A stretch of DNA of 64,000 nucleotides, taken from NCBI RefSeq assembly GCF_002000245.1, contig NZ_MTCM01000005.1:303741-367740 (forward strand). The letters run 5' to 3'. The stretch is from Sphingobacterium sp. CZ-UAM (GTDB lineage: Bacteria > Bacteroidota > Bacteroidia > Sphingobacteriales > Sphingobacteriaceae). The notes under the pieces were generated by a model, which did not search any database, was not told the origin of the DNA, and saw nothing but the letters and a program-made list of their open reading frames with translations. Shown here piece after piece: positions 26,652-35,312 of the stretch (the stretch's first letter is position 1; the number at the start of each line of letters is the position of its first letter). Made by a program: the position numbers and the translations under genes.

Positions 26652-27890
26652 ATGAAAAAATTAATTTTAATGCTATTCTTGGTTCCCACCCTGTTATTCG
26701 CTCAGGGCGAAGGTGTAAAATTTGAGCATGGCCTCAATTGGAATCAAATCAAGGAAAAAGCGGCCAAGGAAAACAAATTTATCTTTGTCGATTGTTTCAC
26801 TACCTGGTGTGGACCTTGTAAGTATATGGCAAACACAATCTTCCCTCAGGCGAAGGTAGGTGATTTCTTCAATGCCAAATTTATCAATGCCAAAATCCAG
26901 ATGGATAAAACCAAAGAGGATAATGAAGAAGTAAAATCCTGGTACAGCGAAGCAGACCGTTTTGCCAAAGAATACAAAGTTGTGGCCTACCCAACTTTCT
27001 TGATCTTTGATTCAAAAGGAAATCTTGTACACCGTATTGTGGGTGGCGGGGATGCAGATGGTTTTATTGCCAAAGCACAAAAAGCATTGGATCCGAACAC
27101 CCAATATGAAACCTTATTGGCAAAATTCAATGCGGATCCCCAAAATCCTACAATTGCAAAAGCCATGGCTGCGGCAGCAAAAGATGCCTATGACAAGGAA
27201 ACACAGGCAAAAGCAGAAGGTATCGTGCTATCCACGCTATCCACAGATCAAATCTTTACTAAAGACAATGTAGAGTTATTGCTTTCTTCGGCAAGCATTA
27301 AGGATTCAAAGGCATTTAACTTAATTAAAGATAACCCAGCCAAATTTGATGCGATCAGTGAGAAAGTGAAAGCAAACGATTTCTTGGCTAAATTATTAAT
27401 CGGCGAAGCAGTCAATACTAAGATAAAGGCTAAAGAAGCTGTAGATTTTGCTGCCCTCGAAAAAGAGCTGGCTCAAAAATACCCAACTATCAATACTGAA
27501 AAAGCGAGTTTGGAAATGCAGCCCCGTTATTTTTCTTATACCAAAAACTATCCCGGTTTGAGAGACAGTTTTAACAAGTATATTTCAAAATACGGTTCGA
27601 CAATCACTGCCATGGAACTCAACAACATGGCTTGGTCCATCTTTGAAAACTGTGATGATCCCGCTTGTTTAAAAGCAGCTTCGGAATGGAGCAAATTATC
27701 GCTTGAAAAGGAAAAAGATACACCAATGTATTTAGATACCTTTGCCAACCTGCTCTATCGTCTAGGGAACAAAGATGAAGCCATCAAAACCCAGGAGAAA
27801 GCAATCTCACTGTTGACTGCAAACGATAAAAAAGAGGATTATGTAGCAACGCTACAAAAGATGAAAAAAGGCGAAAAAACCTGGGAATAA
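26652..27890 (+). CDS. Secreted thioredoxin-fold protein with TPR-like C-terminus (paralogue B)
   Basis: This 412-residue protein starts at ATG 26652 (MKKLILMLFLVPTLLFAQ is a signal peptide; the earlier in-frame start gives a non-signal extension). The thioredoxin site is TWCGPCKYM and the cis-Pro motif AYPTFLIF. It matches the preceding gene along its length: GVKF.HGLNW, NKFIFV, and the C-terminal YLDTFANLLYRLGNKDEAI. The two arose by tandem duplication (inference) but have diverged. The gene ends before a strong hairpin. Confidence 0.87.
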   Translation: MKKLILMLFLVPTLLFAQGEGVKFEHGLNWNQIKEKAAKENKFIFVDCFTTWCGPCKYMANTIFPQAKVGDFFNAKFINAKIQMDKTKEDNEEVKSWYSEADRFAKEYKVVAYPTFLIFDSKGNLVHRIVGGGDADGFIAKAQKALDPNTQYETLLAKFNADPQNPTIAKAMAAAAKDAYDKETQAKAEGIVLSTLSTDQIFTKDNVELLLSSASIKDSKAFNLIKDNPAKFDAISEKVKANDFLAKLLIGEAVNTKIKAKEAVDFAALEKELAQKYPTINTEKASLEMQPRYFSYTKNYPGLRDSFNKYISKYGSTITAMELNNMAWSIFENCDDPACLKAASEWSKLSLEKEKDTPMYLDTFANLLYRLGNKDEAIKTQEKAISLLTANDKKEDYVATLQKMKKGEKTWE

Positions 27891-27912
27891 TCCCGCTACT
27901 GACATAGGAAAC

Positions 27913-27949
27913 AAAAGGCCCAGATCAAGCAGTTGATCTGGGCCTTTTT
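27913..27949. terminator. Bidirectional terminator between paralogue B and prolyl oligopeptidase
   Basis: A perfect 16-bp stem AAAAGGCCCAGATCAA / TTGATCTGGGCCTTTT with loop GCAG, T-tract on both strands. It lies between convergent genes (27890 and 28011) and can serve both. Confidence 0.9.
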
Positions 27950-28010
27950 ATTGTATTCGGATAAGTTAGCTACAAAAAACAGGCTGTAGCTAGATCCTTC
28001 CCTACTATTT

Positions 28011-30134
28011 TTATTTCAACGCTTTGATCCCCATGTTCCAGAGTGCAAAAGCATACTTGTCAACTGTACTATTGATCAAGACTTCCGTAGAGCGGCCAGC
28101 GCCATGTCCCGCCTTAGTTTCAATACGGATCAAAACCGGATTATCACAAGCCTGCTTAGCCTGCAGTTCGGAGGCAAACTTATAGGAGTGTGCCGGAACA
28201 ACACGGTCGTCATGATCACCTGTCAATACCATGGTTGCAGGATAGCAGACCCCTTCTTTTACATTGTGCACTGGTGAATAAGCTTTCAAATAATCAAACA
28301 TCTCCTTGCTGTCAGCGACAGTACCATAATCATATGACCAGCCTGCACCAGCCGTAAAAGTATGGTAACGCAACATATCCAATACACCGACCTCTGGCAA
28401 TGCTACCTTAGCCACTTTAGGGTCAATAGTCATTGTCGCACCCACAAGCAAACCACCATTCGAACCACCCGACAACGCGGTGTACTCAGGCGAGGTATAA
28501 CCGTTCTCCTGCAGATAATGAGCCGCAGCGATAAAATCGCTGAATACATTCAACTTATTGAACTGTCGGCCCCCATCATGCCATTTTTTACCATATTCAC
28601 CGCCACCCCGTAGATTGGGAACAGCATATACGCCCCCATTGGCCAACCATACTGCAGTTGAAGTACTGAAAGCCGGGGTCAGGCTAATATTAAAACCACC
28701 ATAACCGTATACAATCGTCGGGTTTTTGCCGTTCAAAGTTATGCCTTTCTTATAGGTAATGATCATAGGCACCTTTGTTCCATCTTTAGAGGTATAAAAT
28801 ACCTGTTTTGATTCGTATTGATCGCTATCAAACTTGACATTCGGTTTGATATAAAGCGTGGATTTTCCCGAGTTGACATCAAACTTATAGCTCGATGAAG
28901 GTGTGATGTAATTCGAGAAACCAAAATAGATTTCCTTTTCTTTTTTCTTGCCCGAAAAACCACTTGCGGTCCCTACCCCAGGCAATTCAATCTGTCTGAT
29001 TTTTTTACCTGTATAATCGTATTGAATTACCACGGAAACAGCATCTTTCAAATAGTTCGCAAATAGGTAACCTCCACCGGTACTGATCGAAAGTACATTT
29101 TCGGTTTCCGGAATGATATCCTTCCAATTTTCTTTGGCTGGATTTTTCAAGTCAACTTTTACCAAACGGTTATTGGCCGCCTTATAATTTGTCTCCAATA
29201 AGAACGTATCTCCGATATTATCGACCACGCCTGTATTTGCATCAAAATGGTCTTGCAGACAAATGATCTTACTATTTGGCTTGCTCAGATCCTGGTAATA
29301 AAGCTCATTTCCTGTAGTTGTATTAGCCGCAGAGATAATCAGATAGCGTTGGTCATCTGTCAACGAAGCGCCTACATAACGTCTCGGAGTTGCCGAACCG
29401 CCAAAAATCAGTTGATCTGTAGATTGTGCGGTATTGAGCTTGTGGTAATATAATTTATGCTGATCTGTTTTCTCGGATAATTCTGATCCTTTTGGTTTAT
29501 CATAACTTGAATAATAAAATCCATCATTTCCTTTCCAGGCGATGCCCGAGAACTTTACGTCCACAAGTGTCTCCCCTACTGGCGCTTTATCCTTTGCATT
29601 CAATACAATCACTTTTCTCCAATCTGAGCCACCTTCGGAGATCGAATACGCAACCAGACTTCCGTCTTTTGAAAAAGAAACGTCGGCCAAAGAAGTCGAT
29701 CCATCTTTCGAAAAGGTATTCGGATCAAGGAAAACCTCTTCAGCACCATTCTCGCCCTGTTTGCGGTAAAGTACAGAATGTTGCTGAAGCCCATTGTTTT
29801 TAAAGAAATAGGTATATGCTCCCTCTTTGAAAGGTGTTCCTATCTTTTCGTAATTCCAAATTTCGGTCAGTTGTTCTTTCAATTTTGTCCGGAAAGGAAT
29901 GGTATTTAGATAATCAAAAGTGACTTTATTTTCAGCCTGAACCCAGCTTTTCGTCTCTGCCGAGCGGTCATCCTCCAGCCAACGGTAAGGATCGGATACT
30001 TTCTGCCCCCAGAATTCGTCTACGACTGTGCCTTTATTTGTCGTTGGATATTTCAGCTGCTGTCCACAAACAGTGCTCGCTGTACCTGCCATACCGATCA
30101 TCATCAGGATAAGGCCAATTTTTTTGTTTATCAT
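28011..30134 (-). CDS. Prolyl oligopeptidase family serine peptidase (S9A)
   Basis: A prolyl endopeptidase-type protein of 707 residues. I chose the start at 30134 (MINKKIGLILMMIGMAG, a signal peptide ending near STVCGQQ); a longer start adds a non-signal extension. The N-terminal seven-bladed propeller (Peptidase_S9_N, residues ~40-440) is followed by the hydrolase with GGSNGGLL (Ser558), GDHDDRVVP (Asp) and KAGHGAGRS (His677). Exported prolyl oligopeptidases cleave short proline peptides. A TATATTTG box lies 34-41 bp upstream. Confidence 0.95.
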   Translation of the reverse strand: MINKKIGLILMMIGMAGTASTVCGQQLKYPTTNKGTVVDEFWGQKVSDPYRWLEDDRSAETKSWVQAENKVTFDYLNTIPFRTKLKEQLTEIWNYEKIGTPFKEGAYTYFFKNNGLQQHSVLYRKQGENGAEEVFLDPNTFSKDGSTSLADVSFSKDGSLVAYSISEGGSDWRKVIVLNAKDKAPVGETLVDVKFSGIAWKGNDGFYYSSYDKPKGSELSEKTDQHKLYYHKLNTAQSTDQLIFGGSATPRRYVGASLTDDQRYLIISAANTTTGNELYYQDLSKPNSKIICLQDHFDANTGVVDNIGDTFLLETNYKAANNRLVKVDLKNPAKENWKDIIPETENVLSISTGGGYLFANYLKDAVSVVIQYDYTGKKIRQIELPGVGTASGFSGKKKEKEIYFGFSNYITPSSSYKFDVNSGKSTLYIKPNVKFDSDQYESKQVFYTSKDGTKVPMIITYKKGITLNGKNPTIVYGYGGFNISLTPAFSTSTAVWLANGGVYAVPNLRGGGEYGKKWHDGGRQFNKLNVFSDFIAAAHYLQENGYTSPEYTALSGGSNGGLLVGATMTIDPKVAKVALPEVGVLDMLRYHTFTAGAGWSYDYGTVADSKEMFDYLKAYSPVHNVKEGVCYPATMVLTGDHDDRVVPAHSYKFASELQAKQACDNPVLIRIETKAGHGAGRSTEVLINSTVDKYAFALWNMGIKALK

Positions 30135-30167
30135 AAAAAACTTTATACTTGTTTCATCCAAAAATAA

Positions 30168-30175
30168 CAAATATA
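30168..30175 (-). promoter_or_regulatory. -7 promoter box of the prolyl oligopeptidase gene
   Basis: On the minus strand the box reads TATATTTG. The -33 site 19 bp further reads TTA rather than TTG. Leader about 30 bases. Confidence 0.55.
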
Positions 30176-30318
30176 ATTTCAGAATTCATCCTACTAATCG
30201 AAGTAAATGTCATTCTTTTCCATTCAGAAACAATAATTCAAGCATTCCAGTGAACAGACCAAATAGCGCCTCATGGATTGACAGGGGCGGGCTGATCGGT
30301 CAATTGTGGAAGCGAATT

Positions 30319-30348
30319 TTGTATTCGCTTCCATTTTCTTTAGATTTG
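30319..30348 (+). promoter_or_regulatory. Complete promoter TTG-N19-TAGATTTG directly before lpxH
   Basis: TTG at 30319-30321 and TAGATTTG at 30341-30348 with exactly 19 bases between. The box ends 5 bases before the lpxH ATG (30354), so the expected transcription start falls at or next to the start codon: a leaderless or near-leaderless mRNA. Confidence 0.7.
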
Positions 30349-30353
30349 GGCAC

Positions 30354-31109
30354 ATGTCAACAAGAAATAAAATCTATTTTGCCTCAGACTTCCACCTGGG
30401 ATCCTATCCACTGGAACATTCACGCGAAAGAGAGCGGGCTATTATTCAGTGGCTCGACGAAATCAAAGTCGATGCCGCACACCTATATCTTGTTGGCGAC
30501 GTTTTTGATTTTTGGTTTGAATATGCAACCGTAGTCCCCAAAGGGTACATCCGCTTTTTGGGTAAGCTCGCAGAGCTTGCCGACTTGGGCATTCCGATCA
30601 CGTTATTTAAGGGCAACCATGATATGTGGATGTTTGATTACCTCAAAAAGGAATTAAATGTACAGATCATCGACAATGAACTGGAACTGAAACTTGACAA
30701 TAAACTTTTCTACATTCATCATGGTGATGGCCTCGGTAATGGCGATTATAAGTACAAATTGCTCAAGAAAGTATTTCGGAGCCGTTTCTGCCAATGGCTT
30801 TTTGCCCGATTGCATCCTAATTTGGGAATAGGAATTGCTACCCGCTGGTCCAAGCATAGCCGACTCGCCAACAATGAAGATGAAAAATTCCTGGGTGAAG
30901 ACAATGAATGGCTGATTGGTTATGCGAAGGAAATCGAACGTCAACAACATCATGACTTCTATCTGTTTGGCCATAGACATCTACCGTATGACATCAGGCT
31001 TAATGCAGATAGCCGTATTGTCAACCTGGGCGAATGGATCAATTACTATACCTATGCGGTATGGGACGGAGACACTTTACGTTTGGAAAAATGGGAGAAA
31101 AAATCGTAA
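30354..31109 (+). CDS. lpxH: UDP-2,3-diacylglucosamine diphosphatase (LpxH-type metallophosphoesterase)
   Basis: LpxH hydrolyses UDP-2,3-diacylglucosamine to lipid X in lipid A synthesis. The 251-residue protein from ATG 30354 has every metallophosphoesterase motif in order: ASDFHLGS (D-H), GDVFDFWFEY (GD), FKGNHDMWMF (GNHD), IHHGDGLG (H) and FGHRHLP (GHxH). The only ATG near the motif-1 start is 30354; a more distant in-frame start would lie upstream of the promoter. The Crp-like gene overlaps its 3' end by 19 bases. LpxH versus LpxI/LpxG separation: the DFHLGS...FWFEY set fits LpxH. Confidence 0.9.
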   Translation: MSTRNKIYFASDFHLGSYPLEHSRERERAIIQWLDEIKVDAAHLYLVGDVFDFWFEYATVVPKGYIRFLGKLAELADLGIPITLFKGNHDMWMFDYLKKELNVQIIDNELELKLDNKLFYIHHGDGLGNGDYKYKLLKKVFRSRFCQWLFARLHPNLGIGIATRWSKHSRLANNEDEKFLGEDNEWLIGYAKEIERQQHHDFYLFGHRHLPYDIRLNADSRIVNLGEWINYYTYAVWDGDTLRLEKWEKKS

Positions 31110-31681
31110 TTTCTTTGGCAGATTGCCTGTTGGGTTATCATTTTTTACAGGCAGAAAGCATCCATAAACTGGAACAAATCAGTGAAAAACTTACTTGCAA
31201 ACGCAATAACTTACTGATCAAACAAGATAAGATACAAAAAGACATTTATTTTTTGGCTTCTGGATTGGCCCGAGTTTATTACGAAACCAAAGATCGGCAG
31301 ATCACCTTGGACTTTGTCTCTCCCGGCGGTACTTTAATCTCGATGAACAGCTATGTACATGACACACCGGGCTACGAAAACATCGACCTGCTCGAAGACA
31401 GCATCGTTTACAAAATTGACCAAAAACAGCTGTTCGCCCTCTACGAGACGGATATTGCGATTGCCAATTGGGGTAGAAAAATGGCTGAACTGGAATTTAT
31501 TAAAGCGGAGCAGCGCACCATGTCCAAACTCTTTAATACGGCTCAGGATCGCTATGCCGAACTGTTGCAGAAATATCCACAATATATACAACGGATCAAA
31601 CTTGGTTACATAGCCTCCTACCTTGGAGTTAGCCAAGTGACCCTCAGCCGCATCCGCGCAAATATCCTTTCAAATTTTTAA
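31091..31681 (+). CDS. Crp/Fnr family transcription regulator
   Basis: A 196-residue cyclic-nucleotide-binding type regulator starting ATG 31091 inside lpxH (19-base overlap). The beta-roll effector domain (residues ~20-120) is degenerate and lacks the PFG/RSA phosphate-binding cassette of cAMP-binding Crp. The C-terminus has a helix-turn-helix IASYLGVSQVTLSRIRANIL. It is of the short, ligand-unknown type common in Bacteroidota. It precedes an SMR transporter by 63 bp; control of that transporter is plausible but unproven. Confidence 0.85.
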   Translation: MGEKIVISLADCLLGYHFLQAESIHKLEQISEKLTCKRNNLLIKQDKIQKDIYFLASGLARVYYETKDRQITLDFVSPGGTLISMNSYVHDTPGYENIDLLEDSIVYKIDQKQLFALYETDIAIANWGRKMAELEFIKAEQRTMSKLFNTAQDRYAELLQKYPQYIQRIKLGYIASYLGVSQVTLSRIRANILSNF

Positions 31682-31744
31682 CATTTGTTAAAATTATTCT
31701 GCTGGAAAACGTAGACCTTTGTCCCTGAAACAAAAAACAGAGAT

Positions 31745-32074
31745 ATGAACTGGGTATTTTTAATTCTTGGCGGGTTATGTGAAATTGGTTTTACAACATG
31801 TCTTGGAAAAGCCAAGGATGCAGAAGGTAGTGAGCAATGGCTTTGGTATGGCGCCTTTGTTGTCTTCCTATTCGCAAGTATGGGCTTGTTGATCAAGGCA
31901 ACACAGACGCTTCCACTCGGCACAGCCTATGCCGTATGGACCGGTATCGGTGCTGTCGGGACAGTTTTAATGGGTATTATCTTCTTTAAGGAACCTGCAG
32001 ATTTCTGGCGCATATTCTTTATTTTCACGTTGATTGCTTCCATTGTTGGGCTAAAAGCAGTTTCCTCTCATTAA
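31745..32074 (+). CDS. SMR family small multidrug/quaternary ammonium efflux protein
   Basis: A 109-residue protein with four transmembrane helices typical of EmrE/SugE. Glu13 in LGGLCEIGFTTCLGK is the essential acid of the family. The usual second-helix and loop features (TQTLPLGTAYAVWTGIGAVGTVLMG) are present. It is a single-gene form that would homodimerise; substrate (drug, quaternary ammonium or guanidinium) cannot be told, as the SugE/Gdx Trp at position 16 is not present. It follows a Crp-like regulator that may control it. Confidence 0.88.
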   Translation: MNWVFLILGGLCEIGFTTCLGKAKDAEGSEQWLWYGAFVVFLFASMGLLIKATQTLPLGTAYAVWTGIGAVGTVLMGIIFFKEPADFWRIFFIFTLIASIVGLKAVSSH

Positions 32075-32111
32075 TAGCTGGCTAGGTAGTTCAAAAGCAA
32101 CAAAATTTCCT

Positions 32112-32119
32112 TACTTTTG
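32112..32119 (+). promoter_or_regulatory. -7 promoter box of prfA
   Basis: TACTTTTG fits TAnnTTTG; TTC lies at the -33 place (one base off TTG). The ATG at 32173 is 54 bases downstream. Confidence 0.5.
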
Positions 32120-32172
32120 TACTCTCAATAGTAATCTAGGTCATAAATTCCTAGAAGAAGCATTTTTGATAT

Positions 32173-33246
32173 ATGTTAGATAAATTACAAGCGATCAAAG
32201 AAAGATGGGAAGAAGTGGAAGCCGAATTGAGCAACCCCGACACCATGCAAGATATGAAGCGTTTTGCCAAATTGAATAAAGAATACAAAGATTTGGGCAA
32301 AATCGTGGATCAATACCATATTTATAGAAATATGGTCAGTAATATTGACACCAATAAAGACATCATCATGAACGAGAAGGATCAGGAACTTCGTGAGATG
32401 GCCAAGGAAGAACTTGATATTTTATTGGTTGAAAAAGAGGAAAAAGAAGAAGAAATCCGTTTGATGCTGATCCCTAAAGATCCCGAAGATGCCAAAAATG
32501 CCATTATCGAGATCCGTGGTGGAACTGGAGGTGACGAAGCGGCTTTATTTGCCGGAGATCTATACCGTATGTACACTCGTTATTTTGAAACGAAGGGCTG
32601 GCGCAATGAGGTGATGGACGTTACCGAAGGTACTTCAGGCGGTTATAAAGAGGTTATCCTTAAAGTAATCGGTGAAGATGCTTATGGTCAATTGAAATAT
32701 GAGTCTGGTGTACACCGGGTACAACGTGTTCCTGATACGGAGACACAAGGACGTGTGCATACATCGGCTGCTTCGGTTGCTGTATTGCCAGAAGCGGAAG
32801 ATGTCGACGTGGAAATCAATCCGGGTGATATCGAATTGCAGACATCCCGTTCGGGTGGTGCCGGTGGCCAGAACGTCAATAAAGTAGAAACAAAAGTACA
32901 GTTGACCCATAAGCCAACTGGTATCGTTGTTATCTGTCAGGTAGAACGTTCGCAATTAGCCAACCGTGAGCTAGCGATGGAGATGCTTCGTAACAAACTT
33001 TATGAGCTTGAACTGAACAAAAAGAACGGCGATATTGCTGCAAAGAGAAAAACTTTGGTATCTACCGGAGACCGTTCGGCAAAAATCCGTACTTATAACT
33101 ATCCGCAAGGTCGCGTAACTGAACATCGTATCGGTATGACGATGTACAACCTACCAGCAATTATGGACGGTGATATTCAAGGAATTATCGATGCATTGCA
33201 GTTTGCAGAGAATGCGGAGAAGATGAAAGAGGGTCAAGTAGACTAG
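32173..33246 (+). CDS. prfA: Peptide chain release factor 1
   Basis: RF1 reads UAA and UAG stop codons and triggers peptide release. The protein has 357 residues, normal for RF1. The decoding motif is PDT (187-189) in VQRVPDTETQGRVHTS, the RF1 PxT version, and the catalytic GGQ is at 231-233 (SGGAGGQNVNKVET). RF2 would carry SPF instead. The partner prmC (HemK) is not adjacent. The tRNA-Asp cluster follows after 73 bp, with its own promoter. Confidence 0.97.
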   Translation: MLDKLQAIKERWEEVEAELSNPDTMQDMKRFAKLNKEYKDLGKIVDQYHIYRNMVSNIDTNKDIIMNEKDQELREMAKEELDILLVEKEEKEEEIRLMLIPKDPEDAKNAIIEIRGGTGGDEAALFAGDLYRMYTRYFETKGWRNEVMDVTEGTSGGYKEVILKVIGEDAYGQLKYESGVHRVQRVPDTETQGRVHTSAASVAVLPEAEDVDVEINPGDIELQTSRSGGAGGQNVNKVETKVQLTHKPTGIVVICQVERSQLANRELAMEMLRNKLYELELNKKNGDIAAKRKTLVSTGDRSAKIRTYNYPQGRVTEHRIGMTMYNLPAIMDGDIQGIIDALQFAENAEKMKEGQVD

Positions 33247-33263
33247 ATTTTTTTCAAAAAATC

Positions 33264-33294
33264 TTTGCAGATACGTAAACAAACGCTATATTTG
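33264..33294 (+). promoter_or_regulatory. Promoter of the tRNA-Asp cluster: TTTG-N19-TATATTTG
   Basis: TTTG at 33264-33267 and TATATTTG at 33287-33294 with 19 bases between: a textbook Bacteroidota promoter. The first mature tRNA starts 26 bases after the box. Confidence 0.85.
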
Positions 33295-33319
33295 CACACC
33301 TTCTGAGGAGAAGGGTTGA

Positions 33320-33393
33320 GGTCTGGTAGTTCAGCTGGTTAGAATACATGCCTGTCACGCATGGGGTCGCGGGTTCGAGTCCCGTCCAGACCG
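33320..33393 (+). tRNA. tRNA-Asp(GTC), copy 1
   Basis: A 74-base cloverleaf: acceptor stem GGTCTGG/CCAGACC, anticodon loop CTGTCAC with anticodon GTC, T-loop TTCGAGT, discriminator G. CCA is not encoded. Confidence 0.97.
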
Positions 33394-33453
33394 CTTCAAA
33401 AAAGAGAGTAATCTCGGTAAGTTCTTTAACAAAACAAGTTTTTAAGATTTTTA

Positions 33454-33527
33454 GGTCTGGTAGTTCAGCTGGTTAGAATACATGCCTGTCACGCATGGGG
33501 TCGCGGGTTCGAGTCCCGTCCAGACCG
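33454..33527 (+). tRNA. tRNA-Asp(GTC), copy 2
   Basis: Identical in sequence to copy 1 over all 74 bases; separated from it by 60 bp. Anticodon GTC. Confidence 0.97.
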
Positions 33528-33561
33528 CCAAAAATTATTAAAAACAATCCTTAAGATTTTA

Positions 33562-33635
33562 GGTCTGGTAGTTCAGCTGGTTAGAATACATGCCTGTCAC
33601 GCATGGGGTCGCGGGTTCGAGTCCCGTCCAGACCG
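33562..33635 (+). tRNA. tRNA-Asp(GTC), copy 3
   Basis: Identical to copies 1 and 2; 34 bp after copy 2. The bases before it (TTAAGATTTTA) resemble those before copy 2. Confidence 0.97.
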
Positions 33636-33660
33636 CTAAAATTTTAAAAAACATCTTGTT

Positions 33661-33734
33661 GGTCTGGTAGTTCAGCTGGTTAGAATACATGCCTGTCACG
33701 CATGGGGTCGCGGGTTCGAGTCCCGTCCAGACCG
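33661..33734 (+). tRNA. tRNA-Asp(GTC), copy 4
   Basis: Identical to the other three; 25 bp after copy 3, followed by a terminator. Confidence 0.97.
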
Positions 33735-33741
33735 CCAACAA

Positions 33742-33778
33742 AAAAAAGCATCATTTGAATAAAATGATGCTTTTTTTT
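33742..33778 (+). terminator. Terminator of the tRNA-Asp cluster
   Basis: Arms AAAAGCATCATTT and AAATGATGCTTTT with a short loop, then a T-run of eight. An A-run precedes the first arm, so it can also stop the leftward 33798 gene. Confidence 0.9.
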
Positions 33779-33797
33779 GTTACACAAATCTCTACGC

Positions 33798-34022
33798 CTA
33801 TTTTTTCAACTCATACTGCAGTGCTCCCGAAGGACAGCGTTTAATCTGGTCGATCAGCTCGGCTGTACTTGCGTTTTGAGCCGTAATCCAGGGCCTATCT
33901 TTCGGATGATATACCTGTGGCAAACTTTTAACACAGACCGCAGCATGTTCACATCGTTCGGGAATCCAAAGGACGTCGATCTCCCCATTGGGATGGGCAT
34001 ATTTAACAATTTTTTCTTCCAT
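33798..34022 (-). CDS. Fer4_19 / YjdI-like small (4Fe-4S) protein
   Basis: A 74-residue protein with the pattern of the divergent 4Fe-4S mono-cluster family: ERCEHAAVC, then IKRCPSGALQYELKK, with the buried W in RPWITAQNA. Only three cysteines are visible, so whether a complete cluster forms is uncertain; YjdI-type proteins are annotated that way. It follows the MFS gene by 48 bp on the minus strand, probably in one transcript. Role unknown. Confidence 0.8.
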   Translation of the reverse strand: MEEKIVKYAHPNGEIDVLWIPERCEHAAVCVKSLPQVYHPKDRPWITAQNASTAELIDQIKRCPSGALQYELKK

Positions 34023-34070
34023 AATAAAAATCTCTCCTGAACTACTAATACCAATAAGAACTATTTTGTT

Positions 34071-35312
34071 TTAAGAAATCGGACGTCTTTGTTTAATCAG
34101 CCTGCTGACGCGATAGATCATAAAAATACTCACAACAGAGAGCAGAACAACAATAATACCCAAGGTCGGATAATGCTCCAATGGACTTTCTTTTGTCGGC
34201 TGTACAATGATCACACCCGCAAGGGACGCGGCCACTCCCCCAGCAAGCTGCTGTAGGGACGAACTAATGCTCATAAATGCGCCCCTATCCTTCATCTGAG
34301 GAACTGCACTGATCAGCGCCGAGGAAGGGGTCATGCGGCTTAGTATACCAGCCATCATCAGAATATTCAAAACGACAACAAGATAAAACGGGGATACTCC
34401 CAGATTGGTATAGATCAACACCACGACCATCAGCCATAGCGAAGCAAATGCGAAGATTTTAAATTTATCGTAACGGTCACTCAATTTACCAACGATGGGC
34501 ATAATAATCAAGGAGGCTACACCTGAAATCATAAATAATAGAGGAAGTTGCTCATGGCTAACATGCAGGTTATTGACGGCAAAAGCGCTTCCAAATGGCA
34601 TCATCATATATCCTCCGATGGAGAGTAGTGCAGTCGCTAGAAAACCAATACGGTATTCCTTTTGAGAGAATGTCGCCCAAAGGTGTTTCAGCGCCGATTG
34701 ATGCTTCTGCAAACCAATATGCGCAGTAATAGGAATCAATTTAACTGCAATAATGATGACAACAATCAAAGCCATGACCGCGATCCAAAGAAAAGCACTG
34801 TGCCAGCCCCAGTTGTTTGCGATATACAGGCCTATTGGAATTCCCAGCACCTGACTTGCGCCGAAGCCCATCTGTACAAAGCCCATAACACGCCCCCTTT
34901 GCTGCAAGGTGAATATATCCGTAATAATAGCCATGGAAATCGAACCAATGACACCACCAAACAGACCGGTCACCACGCGGGCAGCAACCAAAGTCCAATA
35001 ACCATTGGCAAATCCACAGAAAAAAGTTCCGACAATAAAACCGGAGTAAAAGAACAGCAAGAGCTTCTTCCGGTCAAAACGATCGGCAAAACCCGCTGTC
35101 AGTAAACCCGATGCACCGGCACTAAATGCATAGGCTGAAACCGCAACACCAAATTGAGCCGGCTTAAGGTCGATGGCTTTCATCAAAATATCACCCATCG
35201 GCGACATGACCATAAAATCAAGTACAACGGTAAACTGTGTAATCGCCAGCAAAAACACCACGAGTTTCTGGTACGCCGTAAAGGGTGCATTCGCCTGTTG
35301 ATCTATTTCCAT
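34071..35312 (-). CDS. MFS transporter (DHA1-like)
   Basis: A 413-residue permease with twelve hydrophobic helices. The MFS signature of helix 2-3 appears as GLLTAGFADRFDRKKLLL, and the second-half repeat as GKLSDRYDKFKIF. The helix-1 motif VVLDFMVMSPMGDILMKAI resembles AraJ/drug-proton DHA1 members. The substrate is not predictable. The small Fer4_19 gene follows downstream. No promoter box was seen in the 50 bp upstream. Confidence 0.88.
   Translation of the reverse strand: MEIDQQANAPFTAYQKLVVFLLAITQFTVVLDFMVMSPMGDILMKAIDLKPAQFGVAVSAYAFSAGASGLLTAGFADRFDRKKLLLFFYSGFIVGTFFCGFANGYWTLVAARVVTGLFGGVIGSISMAIITDIFTLQQRGRVMGFVQMGFGASQVLGIPIGLYIANNWGWHSAFLWIAVMALIVVIIIAVKLIPITAHIGLQKHQSALKHLWATFSQKEYRIGFLATALLSIGGYMMMPFGSAFAVNNLHVSHEQLPLLFMISGVASLIIMPIVGKLSDRYDKFKIFAFASLWLMVVVLIYTNLGVSPFYLVVVLNILMMAGILSRMTPSSALISAVPQMKDRGAFMSISSSLQQLAGGVAASLAGVIIVQPTKESPLEHYPTLGIIVVLLSVVSIFMIYRVSRLIKQRRPIS

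Noticed and set aside
33559..33741. 60-codon frame antisense to the tRNA-Asp genes, with the repeated text AVWTGLEPATPCVTGMYSNQ
   Set aside because: It is a translation of the minus strand of two tRNA genes, a well-known annotation artefact.
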